From positions 124,001 through 188,000 of the forward strand of contig NZ_STGF01000001.1 of assembly GCF_005222705.1 (NCBI RefSeq): a stretch of DNA of 64,000 bases. Direction: 5' to 3'. Source of the DNA: Paenibacillus sp. SY21-1 (lineage in GTDB: Bacteria; Bacillota; Bacilli; Paenibacillales; Paenibacillaceae). Position 1 is the stretch's first letter, and each line of letters opens with the position of its first letter. This document shows, piece by piece, positions 30,987 through 39,689 of the stretch. Made by a program: the position numbers and the translations under genes. The notes under the pieces are model-generated. The model had not been told where the DNA came from, ran no database searches, and saw only the letters and a program-made list of their open reading frames with translations.

Positions 30987-31397
30987 TCAAGACTGCGAAG
31001 GCTCATGGAAAGCCAGCAAGCCGGCGCGAATAAGCTCCGCTTGATGAATTTCCGACAGCTCCTCCAGCAGGCCAAATCCATGATCCGTTAATTTGATGAA
31101 TACGCTGCGCCGATCATCGGGATTCGGAATCCGCAGCACCAGCCCTAACTCCTCGCAACGTTTAATCAGCTCCACGCAAGCATGGCTCGTAATCTGCAGT
31201 CGTTCAGCCAGCTCTTTGGGCGTAGCGTAATCTCTGCCGGCAAAGCCCATAATGGAAAGCATAAGCTGGTGATATTGCGGCGTTAGTCCATGCTTGCGAG
31301 CCGCTTGCTCGCTAAAGCGAATAAATTTTCGTATACGATATCGAAAACCGGCAAGCTCCTCATACACATGCTTGGGCAATCGTTGCCTATGCTCCAT
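30987..31397 (-). CDS. MarR-family transcriptional regulator
   Basis: A 136-residue winged-helix regulator. The dimerisation helices come first (YEELAGFRYRIRKFIRFSEQ), then the winged helix (TPKELAERLQITSHACVELI) and the wing (PNPDDRRSVFIKLTDHG), a textbook MarR DNA-contact segment. The start is placed at 31397 behind GGAGGGA; the frame also opens at 31412. No neighbouring efflux or enzyme gene shares its operon, so its target is unknown. Confidence 0.9.
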   Translation of the reverse strand: MEHRQRLPKHVYEELAGFRYRIRKFIRFSEQAARKHGLTPQYHQLMLSIMGFAGRDYATPKELAERLQITSHACVELIKRCEELGLVLRIPNPDDRRSVFIKLTDHGFGLLEELSEIHQAELIRAGLLAFHEPSQS

Positions 31398-31566
31398 ATC
31401 CAATCCCTCCATGCGTTGGCCGTTTAAACCGATAGATCTAAGCTACTTTTAAGTGTATCGCATGACCGGCCGGTGAACAATGCACGAAACGGTGAAAACG
31501 CGCTTGCCATGAGGGCTTTGCTTTTGCCGCCTTGCGCGAAGAAACAGCAGCTCCGTGCATGCAAAA

Positions 31567-31592
31567 GAGCCCCGGACATAGGTCCAGGGCGT
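31567..31592 (-). terminator. glyA terminator
   Basis: On the minus strand GCCCTGGAC, loop, GTCCGGGGC is followed by TCTTTTGC, ten bases after the glyA stop. Confidence 0.75.
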
Positions 31593-31601
31593 GGGCGTCG
31601 A

Positions 31602-32849
31602 TTAATATTTCATTTCCGGATACAACGGGTATTGGGCAGTCAGGTTGCGCACTTTGCCGCGAGCTGTTTCCAGTACCGCTTGATCCTCCGGATTTCTAAG
31701 CACAAGACCGATAACTTCCGCAATGACCTGCATCGCATCTTCCTTCATGCCGCGAGCAGTCGCCGCAGGCGTGCCGATACGGATGCCGGATGTAACGAAC
31801 GGGCTTGTCGGATCGAAAGGAATGGCGTTTTTGTTAACCGTGATGCCAACTTCGTCAAGCACATGCTCGGCTTTTTTGCCCGTAATGTTCAGGTTGCGCG
31901 TGTCAAGCAGCATCAAGTGATTGTCTGTGCCGCCGGAAACAATGTTGAAGTCGGCTGCGATAAGCGCTTCGGACAATACTTTGGCGTTTTTGACCACTTG
32001 AGACTGGTATTCCTTGAACTCCGGCTTCAAAGCTTCGCCAAAAGCTACTGCTTTGGCTGCGATGATGTGCATAAGCGGGCCGCCTTGGGAGCCAGGGAAA
32101 ACCGCCTTGTCGATTGCCGCCGCCCATGACTTGTGGCAAAGAATCATGCCGCCGCGCGGACCGCGAAGCGTTTTATGCGTAGTTGTCGTTACGAAATGAG
32201 CGTGCGGAACCGGGCTTGGGTGCAAGCCGGCAGCAACCAGACCTGCGATATGCGCCATATCAACCATGAACAACGCGCCTACATCCTTCGCGATTTGACC
32301 AAGCGTTTCGAAATCGATTGTGCGCGGGTACGCGCTGGCGCCGGCTACGATCAGACGCGGGCGGTGCTTGAAGGCCAGCTTGCGAACTTCTTCATAGTCG
32401 ATCGTGAAGGAGTCTTCTTGCACGCCATACGCTACAAAGTTGTAGAGCAGGCCGGATGCGTTAACCGGGCTGCCGTGCGTCAAGTGTCCGCCGTGAGCCA
32501 GGTTCATGCCCAGAACGGTGTCGCCAGGCTTCAATGCAGCCAGGTATACAGCCATGTTCGCTTGCGCGCCGGAGTGAGGCTGCACGTTTGCGTGCTCTGC
32601 GCCGAACAATTCTTTGGCACGGTTGCGCGCAATATCTTCCACGATGTCAACATGCTCACAGCCGCCGTAGAAGCGTTTGCTTGGGTAGCCTTCCGCATAT
32701 TTGTTCGTCAGTACGCTGCCCATTGCTTCCAGAACCGCTTCGCTTACGATATTCTCCGATGCGATCAGCTCGATATTGTCACGCTGGCGAGTAAGCTCCA
32801 GGCCCAGAGCGTTCAATACTTCAGGATCTTGTTTACGCAAATTTTCCAT
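31602..32849 (-). CDS. glyA: Serine hydroxymethyltransferase
   Basis: A 415-residue PLP enzyme converting serine plus tetrahydrofolate to glycine plus 5,10-methylene-THF, the main entry of one-carbon units for purines and thymidylate. The PLP Lys lies in [15 protein letters not shown]; the N-terminal [20 protein letters not shown] and [18 protein letters not shown] are hallmark blocks. It is the third gene after a ZTP riboswitch (rpiB-ywlG-glyA), and ZTP is a signal of one-carbon shortage, so the regulation fits the enzyme's role. Confidence 0.97.
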   Translation of the reverse strand: MENLRKQDPEVLNALGLELTRQRDNIELIASENIVSEAVLEAMGSVLTNKYAEGYPSKRFYGGCEHVDIVEDIARNRAKELFGAEHANVQPHSGAQANMAVYLAALKPGDTVLGMNLAHGGHLTHGSPVNASGLLYNFVAYGVQEDSFTIDYEEVRKLAFKHRPRLIVAGASAYPRTIDFETLGQIAKDVGALFMVDMAHIAGLVAAGLHPSPVPHAHFVTTTTHKTLRGPRGGMILCHKSWAAAIDKAVFPGSQGGPLMHIIAAKAVAFGEALKPEFKEYQSQVVKNAKVLSEALIAADFNIVSGGTDNHLMLLDTRNLNITGKKAEHVLDEVGITVNKNAIPFDPTSPFVTSGIRIGTPAATARGMKEDAMQVIAEVIGLVLRNPEDQAVLETARGKVRNLTAQYPLYPEMKY

Positions 32850-32911
32850 AATAAATTCTCCTCCTCTTAGTTGGTCGTGCTCATCTATTTAAGTAAAACA
32901 TCATACTCTCG

Positions 32912-33511
32912 TTAATCGCACATGCCGGACGGCTCATGCGCATGCCGCTCCAGCTCGTACACCGCGCGCGCCCCGCCGATCAGCTTGGGTCTGGCAAATG
33001 CCATCGTCACATGGGCGGCCCCGATCTCGCGGATGCTCGGCCGTACAGGAACGGCAACCCGCCGCAGATGCATGCCGATCATCGTGTCGCCTATGTCGAT
33101 GCCTGCGTGCGCCTGCACGGTCTCGACAAGGCAGGCATCCTCCAGGCTGCGGTAAGCGAATGCCGCCATCGAGCCGCCCGCCTTCGCGACAGGAACAGCC
33201 GATACAAGCTCCAATCCGTAACGCTCCGCCGCACTTCGTTCTATGACCAGCGCCCGATTCAAATGCTCGCAGCATTGATACACCGGCACGAATCCAAGCT
33301 CCGCGCGGGCAGCTTCAACGCCGGCATAAATTTCAGCCGCCGCCTCCAGCGTACCGGATGTTCCGATATGCTTGCCGAGCACCTCGCTTGTACTTACCCC
33401 AATCACCAGCAATTGACCCGCCTTCAGGCTTCCTGCCTGAGCCAGCTCATGGATAATCGTCGTGACCGCCCGCCCCGCTCCGTCCAGCGCCTGATTATGA
33501 TTTTCCGTCAT
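32912..33511 (-). CDS. ywlG: TIGR01440/DUF436 family protein YwlG
   Basis: A 199-residue protein of the conserved DUF436 family. Blocks seen are QLLVIGVSTSEVLGKHIG, PVYQCCEHLNRALVIE and HAGIDIGDTMIGMHLRRVAVP. The function is not established. The gene nearly always lies between rpiB and glyA in Bacillales, as here (ten bases after rpiB, 62 before glyA), so it is in the ZTP-riboswitch operon. The paired Cys and conserved His/Glu suggest an enzyme, but nothing more can be said. Confidence 0.9.
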   Translation of the reverse strand: MTENHNQALDGAGRAVTTIIHELAQAGSLKAGQLLVIGVSTSEVLGKHIGTSGTLEAAAEIYAGVEAARAELGFVPVYQCCEHLNRALVIERSAAERYGLELVSAVPVAKAGGSMAAFAYRSLEDACLVETVQAHAGIDIGDTMIGMHLRRVAVPVRPSIREIGAAHVTMAFARPKLIGGARAVYELERHAHEPSGMCD

Positions 33512-33521
33512 CGCGCGCTCC

Positions 33522-33983
33522 TTAGGAGGGTTGACCGGCGTATTTGTCTTCGATTTGCTTCACCTTGTTCAGCCTTCCAACGTGACGCTCGCCGCCAGAG
33601 AATGGCGTTTCAAGCCAGACTCGAATAATTTCCTGCGCAACGCCAGGGCCGATAACTCGTTCGCCCATAGCCAGCACGTTCGTATCATTGTGGTCGCGGG
33701 TCGCTTGCGCCGTGAACAGATCATGCACCAGCGCACAGCGGATGCCGCGCACCTTGTTGGCCGCAATGGACATGCCGATGCCCGTGCCGCAAATCAGAAT
33801 GCCGCGCTCGGCCTTTCCGCTTGTAACCAGATCGCATACAGGCAGCGCATAATCCGGATAGTCGACCGATTGCTCGCAGCTGCAGCCTACATCCTCGACT
33901 TCATGGCCAAGGGACAACAAATACGGTACAATGACTTCCTTCAGGCTGTAGCCGCCATGATCGGCTCCGATTGCAATTTTCAA
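33522..33983 (-). CDS. rpiB: Ribose 5-phosphate isomerase B
   Basis: A 153-residue enzyme interconverting ribose-5-phosphate and ribulose-5-phosphate, feeding PRPP and purine synthesis. Markers: IGADHGGYSLKE, the catalytic Cys in ERGILICGTGIGMSIAANK, and NDTNVLAMGERVIG. A TTG start at 33983 is fixed by AAGGAGGT nine bases upstream; the longer frame to 34013 has no support. It is the first gene behind the ZTP riboswitch. Confidence 0.95.
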   Translation of the reverse strand: MKIAIGADHGGYSLKEVIVPYLLSLGHEVEDVGCSCEQSVDYPDYALPVCDLVTSGKAERGILICGTGIGMSIAANKVRGIRCALVHDLFTAQATRDHNDTNVLAMGERVIGPGVAQEIIRVWLETPFSGGERHVGRLNKVKQIEDKYAGQPS

Positions 33984-34049
33984 CGTTAAAGACCTCCTTC
34001 GAATAATGATCATACAGTGCTAGTATACCTTTTTTAGCGAAAAAAGACG

Positions 34050-34165
34050 AAAAAAAGAGCATGACATGCTTGTCAGCATGCTGCTCTTTGCCCAGGCGAC
34101 CGGCCGTATATTCCGATGCTCCACCGTGGTTAACCCACTTTCGTCGCCAGTTACATCGGAAACCG
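34050..34165 (-). ncRNA. ZTP (pfl) riboswitch with terminator
   Basis: On the minus strand the conserved pfl pieces occur in order: AACTGGCGACG (around 34146-34153), GTGGGTTAACCAC hairpin, GGTGGAGC, then CCGGTCGCCTGGGC (ending near 34090). The last piece runs straight into a terminator: AAAGAGCA-GCATG pairs with CATG..TGCTCTTT, then TTTTTT (34050-34089). The rpiB start is 66 bases further on. ZTP/ZMP binding should prevent termination, turning on rpiB-ywlG-glyA when 10-formyl-THF is short. The call is by eye against the known consensus. Confidence 0.88.
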
Positions 34166-34243
34166 TATATGTTGATCTAATCATAGCCGATAGCGCATAA
34201 AAAATCAATCCGTATCCGCCGCCGCCCGGTTGCGCTTATAGCT

Positions 34244-34822
34244 CTAGCGCTTTTCCAGCTTATCCAGCAACAGGGATATCGCACTCTCTATTTCCGCCGC
34301 GCTTTTCTCGTACACCGACAGCGGCCCTCCGAACGGATCGGCGATGTCGAAGCTTGGCATGCGACGCTCCAGCTCCAGCAGCCGCTCGCGCTCCGCCGCA
34401 GTCAGCCGCTGTCCTAGCGCCTGCTTCATATGCAGCTCCGTATACAGCGCCTCAAGCTCCTCGATATCCGCCTGCAGGCGTTCATCCTGATGGGCAAACT
34501 CCTTGAGCGTAAAGGACTTGTCCACAGCCTCTGGATGCCATTGCAGCAAAGAACGTTTATGGCTGCCCGTCATCGTCAAAATAATGTCCGCCCACTTCAC
34601 CGCTTCGGCGGTAAGCGCCCGCGACGAGCCCGCATGCTCGATGTCGCGGCGGCGCAGCGTCTCCAGGGCATTGCCGGATACCGGCAGACCGTCTACCGTC
34701 GATACGCCCGCGGAGCGGACCGCAAGCGTCAAGCCGCGCTGCTGCGCCATGCGGCGGAGCAGCGCCTCGGCCATTGGAGAACGGCAAGTATTGCCTGTAC
34801 AAATAAATAGAATACGCTTCAC
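34244..34822 (-). CDS. ywlE: Low-molecular-weight protein phosphatase, probable protein-arginine phosphatase YwlE
   Basis: A 192-residue LMW-PTP fold protein. The P-loop is FICTGNTCRSPMAEALL, and the general-acid Asp lies in FDIADPFGG. The Thr in CTGNTCRS is the residue that gives B. subtilis YwlE its preference for phosphoarginine over phosphotyrosine, and the gene is in the ywlE position between mntP and rpiB. It would reverse McsB arginine phosphorylation. The protein is about 40 residues longer than YwlE owing to an extra charged helical segment (ELHMKQALGQRLTAAERERL). Confidence 0.87.
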   Translation of the reverse strand: MKRILFICTGNTCRSPMAEALLRRMAQQRGLTLAVRSAGVSTVDGLPVSGNALETLRRRDIEHAGSSRALTAEAVKWADIILTMTGSHKRSLLQWHPEAVDKSFTLKEFAHQDERLQADIEELEALYTELHMKQALGQRLTAAERERLLELERRMPSFDIADPFGGPLSVYEKSAAEIESAISLLLDKLEKR

Positions 34823-34973
34823 GACGCATAGCCCCCTTCACTTGCGCTAATGTAGCCGGCTGGCAGTCAACCGGCTCATGCGAAACGGCTTTTGCCGCCA
34901 TGAGCTGCGGCAGAGAGGCGTCTCGCGCAGGCACACCCTACGTATTTTCGCGGATGCCTTGTCCTTGCTTATC

Positions 34974-35531
34974 TCAAAAAATAAATAAAATGCCAAACAC
35001 GACCAGGATCGCCCCTCCGCACGCTTCCCCGTACTCTCCCAGCTTGCCGCTCACCTTGCGTCCGAGCAGCAGCCCGAGGACGGACATCAGCCCGCCGAAG
35101 AAGCCGAACAGCAGCACGGTCATCCACAAATTCGCAGAGAACATGCCTAGCGTAATGCCCACCGAAAACGAATCCACGCTCACGCTAAGAGCAAGCACAA
35201 GCAAGCCCCATAGGGAGCGATGATCGAACGACTGGACATCCTCGCCCTTCAAAGAGCTGTAAATCATATGCGCTCCCAGCAGCAGCAGCAAGGCTCCGGC
35301 AACCGTGGTCGCGACATGGCCAAGCAGACCGCTGACGTATTGTCCCGTATACATCCCGGCCAGCGGCATCAAGACGTGGAAAAGCGCAATGACCACGCCC
35401 AGCTTCATAATATCAAGGAGCCGTATTCCTTTAAGGCCGATTCCTAGCCCCAGCGAAAAAGCGTCCAGCCCCAGCGCCAACGCGATAACAAGGAGCGTAA
35501 GCAATTGCCCCGCCTGCATATGAGCATCCAT
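34974..35531 (-). CDS. mntP: Manganese efflux pump MntP
   Basis: A 185-residue, six-helix membrane protein made of two related halves. Each carries a conserved Asp motif (ALALGLDAFSLGLGIG and LALSVSVDSFSVGITLG), the DUF204/MntP signature. It exports excess Mn2+. The start at 35531 follows GGGGGAGA; an upstream extension to 35594 is not hydrophobic and has no site. No Mn2+ (yybP-ykoY) riboswitch was recognised upstream. Position between ywlC and ywlE matches Bacillus. Confidence 0.93.
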   Translation of the reverse strand: MDAHMQAGQLLTLLVIALALGLDAFSLGLGIGLKGIRLLDIMKLGVVIALFHVLMPLAGMYTGQYVSGLLGHVATTVAGALLLLLGAHMIYSSLKGEDVQSFDHRSLWGLLVLALSVSVDSFSVGITLGMFSANLWMTVLLFGFFGGLMSVLGLLLGRKVSGKLGEYGEACGGAILVVFGILFIF

Positions 35532-35641
35532 CACGGCTAATCTCCCCCAAGTCCGCATGTCTTCTCTACCCAACATATGCGCGGGCAAGGACAAACATAC
35601 TACTTGTCTACGGGCAGAAAAAAGCCTGGGCGTCCAAGCGG

Positions 35642-36718
35642 CTACAAGCGAATCGTCCGCCCTCCGGCAGCCTTGACCATACGATTCATCAACGCTTCGC
35701 CAATTCCGTCGGTAACGCAGCCCTCAGCCCATATACGCTGCACTCCGCAAGCGTCCATCCGGCGCAAAGCGGCGTACAGCAGGTGCGCGGCATTCTCCAG
35801 CTCATGCTCGCTGCCAAGCGACAGCACCTGGTCGGCCTCGTACCCGGCCAAACGCTCAGCAAAGGCCAGAATTCCCGTCGTTTCGCCGCGACGCCGGGCA
35901 GAGGACTGCTGCTCCCGAATGTAGGAGGCCGCAGCTTCCGAATCATCGCCAAGCACGATATGCAGCTCGCCCTGAGGAGCATAGTGGGTATACTTCATCC
36001 CGGGAGACCTCGGAGCGGAGACATCTTCCTCGCCAGTCGCTTCGCTGTCTATGAATATGCCAGGGAAGGCGTGCGCCAGCGCTTCGCGCGTCACGCCGCC
36101 GGGGCGCAGTATCCGAATGACCCCTGGCTCAGGCAGCTCTACCACAGTCGATTCCAGTCCTACGCCAGTGGGGCCATCATCGACAATGCCTTCAATCCGG
36201 CCCTCCAAATCCTCTTGCACATGCCAGGCCAGAGTAGGGCTCGGTCTGCCCGAGCGATTGGCGCTTGGCGCAGCGACCGGACAGCCGGCCTCACGCAGCA
36301 AGGCCAGCGCCGCCCGGTGTCGCGGCATCCGAACTCCGACCGTCGCAAGACCGGCCGTTACGAGCGGCGACAAAACGCCTTCGCGCGCCGGCAGCACGAT
36401 CGTAAGCGGCCCCGGCCAGAAATGGTCCATCAGCTCGCTTGCCAGCTGCGGGTAGGGCAGAACCATTTCGTCAAGCTGCTCACGGTCCGCAATATGAACG
36501 ATAAGCGGATTGTCCGAAGGCCTGCCCTTCGCCGCAAAAATCCGCTCCACCGCCTGCGAATTGCGGGCATCCGCACCCAGCCCGTACACGGTTTCGGTAG
36601 GGAAAGCGACGAGCGCTCCCGCTGCCAGCGCGGCACCAGCTTGTTCCAACGCCTCGGCAAGCTGCGCATCCTCTTTGCCGTCAACCAGCCATTGTTGTGT
36701 TTTGATCATCAGCTGCAT
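35642..36718 (-). CDS. ywlC: Threonylcarbamoyl-AMP synthase (Sua5/YwlC)
   Basis: A 358-residue enzyme making threonylcarbamoyl-AMP from threonine, bicarbonate and ATP for the t6A37 tRNA modification. The YrdC domain (about 25-215) has GALVAFPTETVYGLGADA, KGRPSDNPLIVHI and PSANRSGRPSPT. The linker and the C-terminal Sua5 domain (SPGMKYTHYAPQGEL) complete the long form. AAGGATTGA precedes the ATG. The gene keeps the conserved place between spoIIR and mntP. Confidence 0.95.
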   Translation of the reverse strand: MQLMIKTQQWLVDGKEDAQLAEALEQAGAALAAGALVAFPTETVYGLGADARNSQAVERIFAAKGRPSDNPLIVHIADREQLDEMVLPYPQLASELMDHFWPGPLTIVLPAREGVLSPLVTAGLATVGVRMPRHRAALALLREAGCPVAAPSANRSGRPSPTLAWHVQEDLEGRIEGIVDDGPTGVGLESTVVELPEPGVIRILRPGGVTREALAHAFPGIFIDSEATGEEDVSAPRSPGMKYTHYAPQGELHIVLGDDSEAAASYIREQQSSARRRGETTGILAFAERLAGYEADQVLSLGSEHELENAAHLLYAALRRMDACGVQRIWAEGCVTDGIGEALMNRMVKAAGGRTIRL

Positions 36719-36842
36719 TCAATCCTTGCTTTCTTAGGTTTATTAATGCGTATATACGCTATTATAACATACCCCCGCCCATCATCCATCGTACGACAGT
36801 GTGGGAGCAGGGGACAATTGAGCGCTGTCTGGTTTGCTAATA

Positions 36843-36886
36843 AACAAGGCTCCTCGGGCGGCCTGACGGCGCCAAGGAGCCTTGTT
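36843..36886 (-). terminator. spoIIR terminator
   Basis: AACAAGGCTCCT and AGGAGCCTTGTT form a perfect 12-base stem around a 20-base loop, 37 bases after the spoIIR stop. There is no long T-run (minus strand reads TTAGC). Confidence 0.65.
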
Positions 36887-36922
36887 GCCATAGTCGCAGC
36901 GGTTGCAATGGGCATGCAAGCA

Positions 36923-37654
36923 CTAGGCGAACAATGACTTAAAAAAGCCGATAATCGATTCGATCAGCTCCCAGATAAAAAACTTCGCCACAGGAGCTTC
37001 TCCTTCCGCGCTGCTTGAGTCATGCTGCACCGGCGCTGCCGCCGCAGCCTCCGTTTTGTCCGTTTGCCGTTCTGCTCCGGCGGACATCTGACGCGGCGAC
37101 TTGTCTCCCGTTAATTCCGCCGCGGAGGCTTCGCCCGTTGCTCCGTCGATAAAGCACAATGGCGGAAACAACACGCACCACCAGTTCTCGCCTTCTCCTG
37201 CGCCCAGCGTGATGCGGACCGCTTCATAGTCACCGGCCGGATACACCTTGCTTCCGTACATTTTGGTCGGGAACGGCACGACGGCAAGCTCCGCCGATGA
37301 TTCATAGGCAAAGCCCCGGCTGCTCAGCACGCTTGCGGCAATACGTTCAATTTCCGGCATATGCGCTGCAATGGTGCGGCGCGCCTCCTCAATCGTCTGC
37401 GGGCCGGCAGCCCAGCCTTGCATCGCTTTTACGATTTCATCGCGAACGACGCGTTTCACCGCCTGATCGGCGGGCCGGTCGGAATTGGCCAAAATACGCA
37501 AGCGGATCGCTTCCTGCGGAATGCTGCCTCCCGTAATCGCCGCATCGGTCTGCTGAACTTCCCAGCTCATAATTAACATAATAAGTGCAAAAACAATAAA
37601 ACCATAGGATGAACGGTAAGGGAAACGGTAGGATCGGGAATAATAGGTTTGCAT
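36923..37654 (-). CDS. spoIIR: Stage II sporulation protein R (SpoIIR)
   Basis: A 243-residue secreted signalling protein. After forespore expression it crosses to the intermembrane space and triggers SpoIIGA to cleave pro-sigma-E. An N-terminal signal/anchor helix (YGFIVFALIMLIMSWEV) is followed by the family block IPQEAIRLRILANSDRPADQ and VKRVVRDEIV, then YPAGDYEAVRITLGAGEGEN and WWCVLFPPLCF. The C-terminal 60 residues are a variable Ser/Ala/Glu-rich stretch ending in a hydrophobic tail. GAGGGG precedes the ATG at 37654. A sigma-F promoter was looked for but not convincingly seen. Confidence 0.93.
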   Translation of the reverse strand: MQTYYSRSYRFPYRSSYGFIVFALIMLIMSWEVQQTDAAITGGSIPQEAIRLRILANSDRPADQAVKRVVRDEIVKAMQGWAAGPQTIEEARRTIAAHMPEIERIAASVLSSRGFAYESSAELAVVPFPTKMYGSKVYPAGDYEAVRITLGAGEGENWWCVLFPPLCFIDGATGEASAAELTGDKSPRQMSAGAERQTDKTEAAAAAPVQHDSSSAEGEAPVAKFFIWELIESIIGFFKSLFA

Positions 37655-37974
37655 ATGACACAAGCCCCTCTCGTCGCACCCGTCGGCGCGCAGCTTGCGT
37701 TCCGGAACGTATCTATCCGTCATTATGTCCGCTCCGGACAATCTATAAACCTATCATTTTCGAATTTCTTTTTCTCATCCAGCATTCCATTGGCCAGCAT
37801 TTGGGAGGAAGCAAGAGGGGGAGCGGAAGCCGTTTTTGCGCAGACTTTTTATAAAAGCGGAGTGCTCGGCAGTTGACTTGCAGCCATGGAGTAGACGATG
37901 AAGGTTTCAAGATGGTGAAGGTTGCGGAAAGCTGCCGGACAATGATATGTTACGTCAAAAAGGAGGTGGCAAGC

Positions 37975-38856
37975 ATGAATGCGGAACAGGCTTACATCGC
38001 CTACAAACCTCTGCTCTATACGATCGCATATCGGATGCTCGGCTCCCGAAGCGATGCGGAGGAAATCGTTCAGGATGTGCTGACGGACTATAGCCTGCAA
38101 AAGGACGGCGAGGATATTCGGAATGAAAAGGCGTATCTGTCGCGAATGCTGACGAACCGCTGCCTCAATATCGTGCAATCGGCACGGGTCAGGCGGGAGG
38201 TATACGTCGGCAATTGGCTGCCCGAGCCCGAGGTCAGCTTCGATTCCGTCAGCGAAGACCCCGCAGAGCAGTTTGAACGGCGGGAGGAGCTTTCTTATGC
38301 CCTGCTCGTCATGCTGGAGCGATTAACCCCAGTCGAGCGGGCTGTTTTTGTGCTGCGGGAATCGCTGGAATACGACTATGAGGAAATTGCGGCCATCCTG
38401 CAAAAAACAGCGGCCAACTGCCGTAAGATTTTGAGTCGAGCCAAGGAAAAGCTGCAGGAGAAAAGGAACGTCCTGCCGCTTAACGACCGCAGGGTAGAGC
38501 CGCTGGCGGCAGCCTTTCTCGAAGCCGTGCAAAGCGGACGGCTGGAGGGCTTAACACAGCTGCTGACGGAGGATGCGCTGCTTGTCAGCGACGGTGGAGG
38601 CAAAGTCCGGGCGGCCATTCGTCCGATTCGGGGGCGCAGGCGGGTTTCCGCTTTTTTGCAGGGCGTTATTCCGAAGGGCTTTCTGGGAGATGGCTGCCAG
38701 ACCGCTTGGATCAATGGACAGCTCGGGTTCGTCGTAACGGAAAACGGTCGTATCCAAAAAACAATCACCTTCCAACTGGATGAACGCGGAGAACAGCTGG
38801 AGCGTATTTTTGTGATGCTGAATCCGGACAAGCTCCCCGGGCAGGCATCATTCTAA
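37975..38856 (+). CDS. ECF41-family RNA polymerase sigma factor with C-terminal SnoaL-like domain
   Basis: A 293-residue sigma factor. Sigma2 is at about 10-75 (YRMLGSRSDAEEIVQDVL), sigma4 at about 110-170 (LTPVERAVFVLRESLEYDYE), and a C-terminal NTF2/SnoaL-like extension follows. Three motifs that define ECF41 are present: WLPEP between the sigma domains, DGGGKV in the extension and NPDKL near the end. In this group the extension replaces an anti-sigma factor as an intrinsic regulator. AAGGAGG fixes the start at 37975; the frame opens earlier at 37873. The next gene is a carboxymuconolactone-decarboxylase-like protein with a promoter of the ECF41 type, as the family predicts. Confidence 0.94.
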   Translation: MNAEQAYIAYKPLLYTIAYRMLGSRSDAEEIVQDVLTDYSLQKDGEDIRNEKAYLSRMLTNRCLNIVQSARVRREVYVGNWLPEPEVSFDSVSEDPAEQFERREELSYALLVMLERLTPVERAVFVLRESLEYDYEEIAAILQKTAANCRKILSRAKEKLQEKRNVLPLNDRRVEPLAAAFLEAVQSGRLEGLTQLLTEDALLVSDGGGKVRAAIRPIRGRRRVSAFLQGVIPKGFLGDGCQTAWINGQLGFVVTENGRIQKTITFQLDERGEQLERIFVMLNPDKLPGQASF

Positions 38857-38878
38857 CGGAGAGGGCTGGAGGTTTTTC

Positions 38879-38900
38879 ACGCAAAAAAAGTTTTTTGCGC
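38879..38900. terminator. AT-rich hairpin after the ECF41 gene
   Basis: CGCAAAAAAAG and TTTTTTGCG form a palindrome 25 bases after the sigma factor stop and just before the next promoter. It looks like a short terminator but has a mostly A-T stem. Confidence 0.5.
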
Positions 38901-38904
38901 AATG

Positions 38905-38931
38905 TGTCACAAACCGAAGCGCTTCGTTGTC
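38905..38931 (+). promoter_or_regulatory. ECF41-type promoter of the partner gene
   Basis: TGTCACA (38905-38911), a 16-base spacer, then TGTC (38928-38931). Characterised ECF41 promoters read TGTCACA-N16-CGTC. It lies 66 bases ahead of the partner gene's start. Confidence 0.8.
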
Positions 38932-38997
38932 TTAGAGGGTGAAGCCGGGCAGAGGCGCCGCTGCTGGCCATCCGACCCATACGAGGAGCCTACCGAT

Positions 38998-39435
38998 ATG
39001 ACACAAAGAGTGCTTATTGCTAAAGACAACCCAACTGCCTATAAAGCCATGATGGGCCTGGAAACCTTTCTTGCAGAATCGAGTCTGAGCAAAACGTTGA
39101 AGGAGCTTGTCAAAATACGCGCGTCGCAAATAAACGGCTGCGCCTTCTGTCTGGAGATGCATACCAGAGAAGCCCGCGAGCTCGGCGAAACAGAAAAACG
39201 CATTTATCTGCTAAGCGCTTGGGAAGATACGGACTGCTTTACTGCTGCCGAACGAGCGGCATTAGCGCTCACCGAATCCATTACGCTCATTAGCCAAAAC
39301 CATGTGCCGAATGCCGTTTACGAGGAAGCCGCTCAGCATTTCGACAAGCAACAAATGGGCGAGCTCATTATGGCCATCGTCACAATCAACGCATGGAACC
39401 GAATTGCAATCAGCAACGGGATGATGCCGCAATAA
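38998..39435 (+). CDS. Carboxymuconolactone decarboxylase / AhpD-like protein, ECF41 partner
   Basis: A 145-residue AhpD-fold protein. The redox/active-site helix is INGCAFCLEMHTREAR, with the Cys-x-x-Cys...His arrangement of AhpD-like peroxidase partners; the C-terminal WNRIAISNGMMP is also a family mark. Carboxymuconolactone-decarboxylase-like proteins are one of the known partner types encoded next to ECF41 sigma factors. The physiological substrate is unknown. The chosen ATG has GAGGAG nine bases upstream. The frame is open from 38902, but that start lies upstream of the promoter's -35 box. Confidence 0.93.
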   Translation: MTQRVLIAKDNPTAYKAMMGLETFLAESSLSKTLKELVKIRASQINGCAFCLEMHTREARELGETEKRIYLLSAWEDTDCFTAAERAALALTESITLISQNHVPNAVYEEAAQHFDKQQMGELIMAIVTINAWNRIAISNGMMPQ

Positions 39436-39497
39436 GCGTAAGCGACTGACGCCGTACTCCGGCGGCAAGGCTAACGTTTCGCGTCAAAATATAAGCC
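39436..39497 (+). repeat. dispersed intergenic repeat, copy A
   Basis: Begins immediately after the stop codon of the preceding gene. Its core GACGCCGTACTCCGGCGGC and GGCTAACGTTTCGCGT match copies B, C and D. It lacks the 3' palindromic tail seen in C and D. The hairpin arms are GCCG/CGGC and GCGTAA.../...ACGTTTCGC. Confidence 0.8.
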
Positions 39498-39530
39498 TAT
39501 GGCAGGGTTGAACCCCTATTCTAAGAACAA

Positions 39531-39584
39531 AGCCTCAACCAGGGTACCGGCTCCGCTACAGCGGCCGGCAGCCTGGTTGAGGCT
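39531..39584. terminator. large hairpin between convergent genes
   Basis: AGCCTCAACCAGG pairs perfectly with CCTGGTTGAGGCT, with an inner CCGGC/GCCGG stem. It lies between the convergent carboxymuconolactone-decarboxylase-like gene and prmC. No T-run follows, so it may be a factor-assisted terminator or an mRNA 3'-end element. Confidence 0.5.
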
Positions 39585-39689
39585 ATTGGGGCGACTTGCC
39601 CCGAAGAATGATAGCGCAGCATAGCTTTAAACGCCCGTGTAACGGAAATATCGCCGGCACGCGGGCGCGGCATCGGGCTGCGGCTTTTG

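Noticed and set aside
34020..34208. 62-codon open frame upstream of rpiB on the minus strand
   Set aside because: It coincides with the ZTP riboswitch aptamer and terminator and has no ribosome binding site.
38902..38997. Longer N-terminus for the carboxymuconolactone-decarboxylase-like gene
   Set aside because: This start lies upstream of the ECF41 promoter's -35 box and has no ribosome binding site; the ATG at 38998 has both context and family length.
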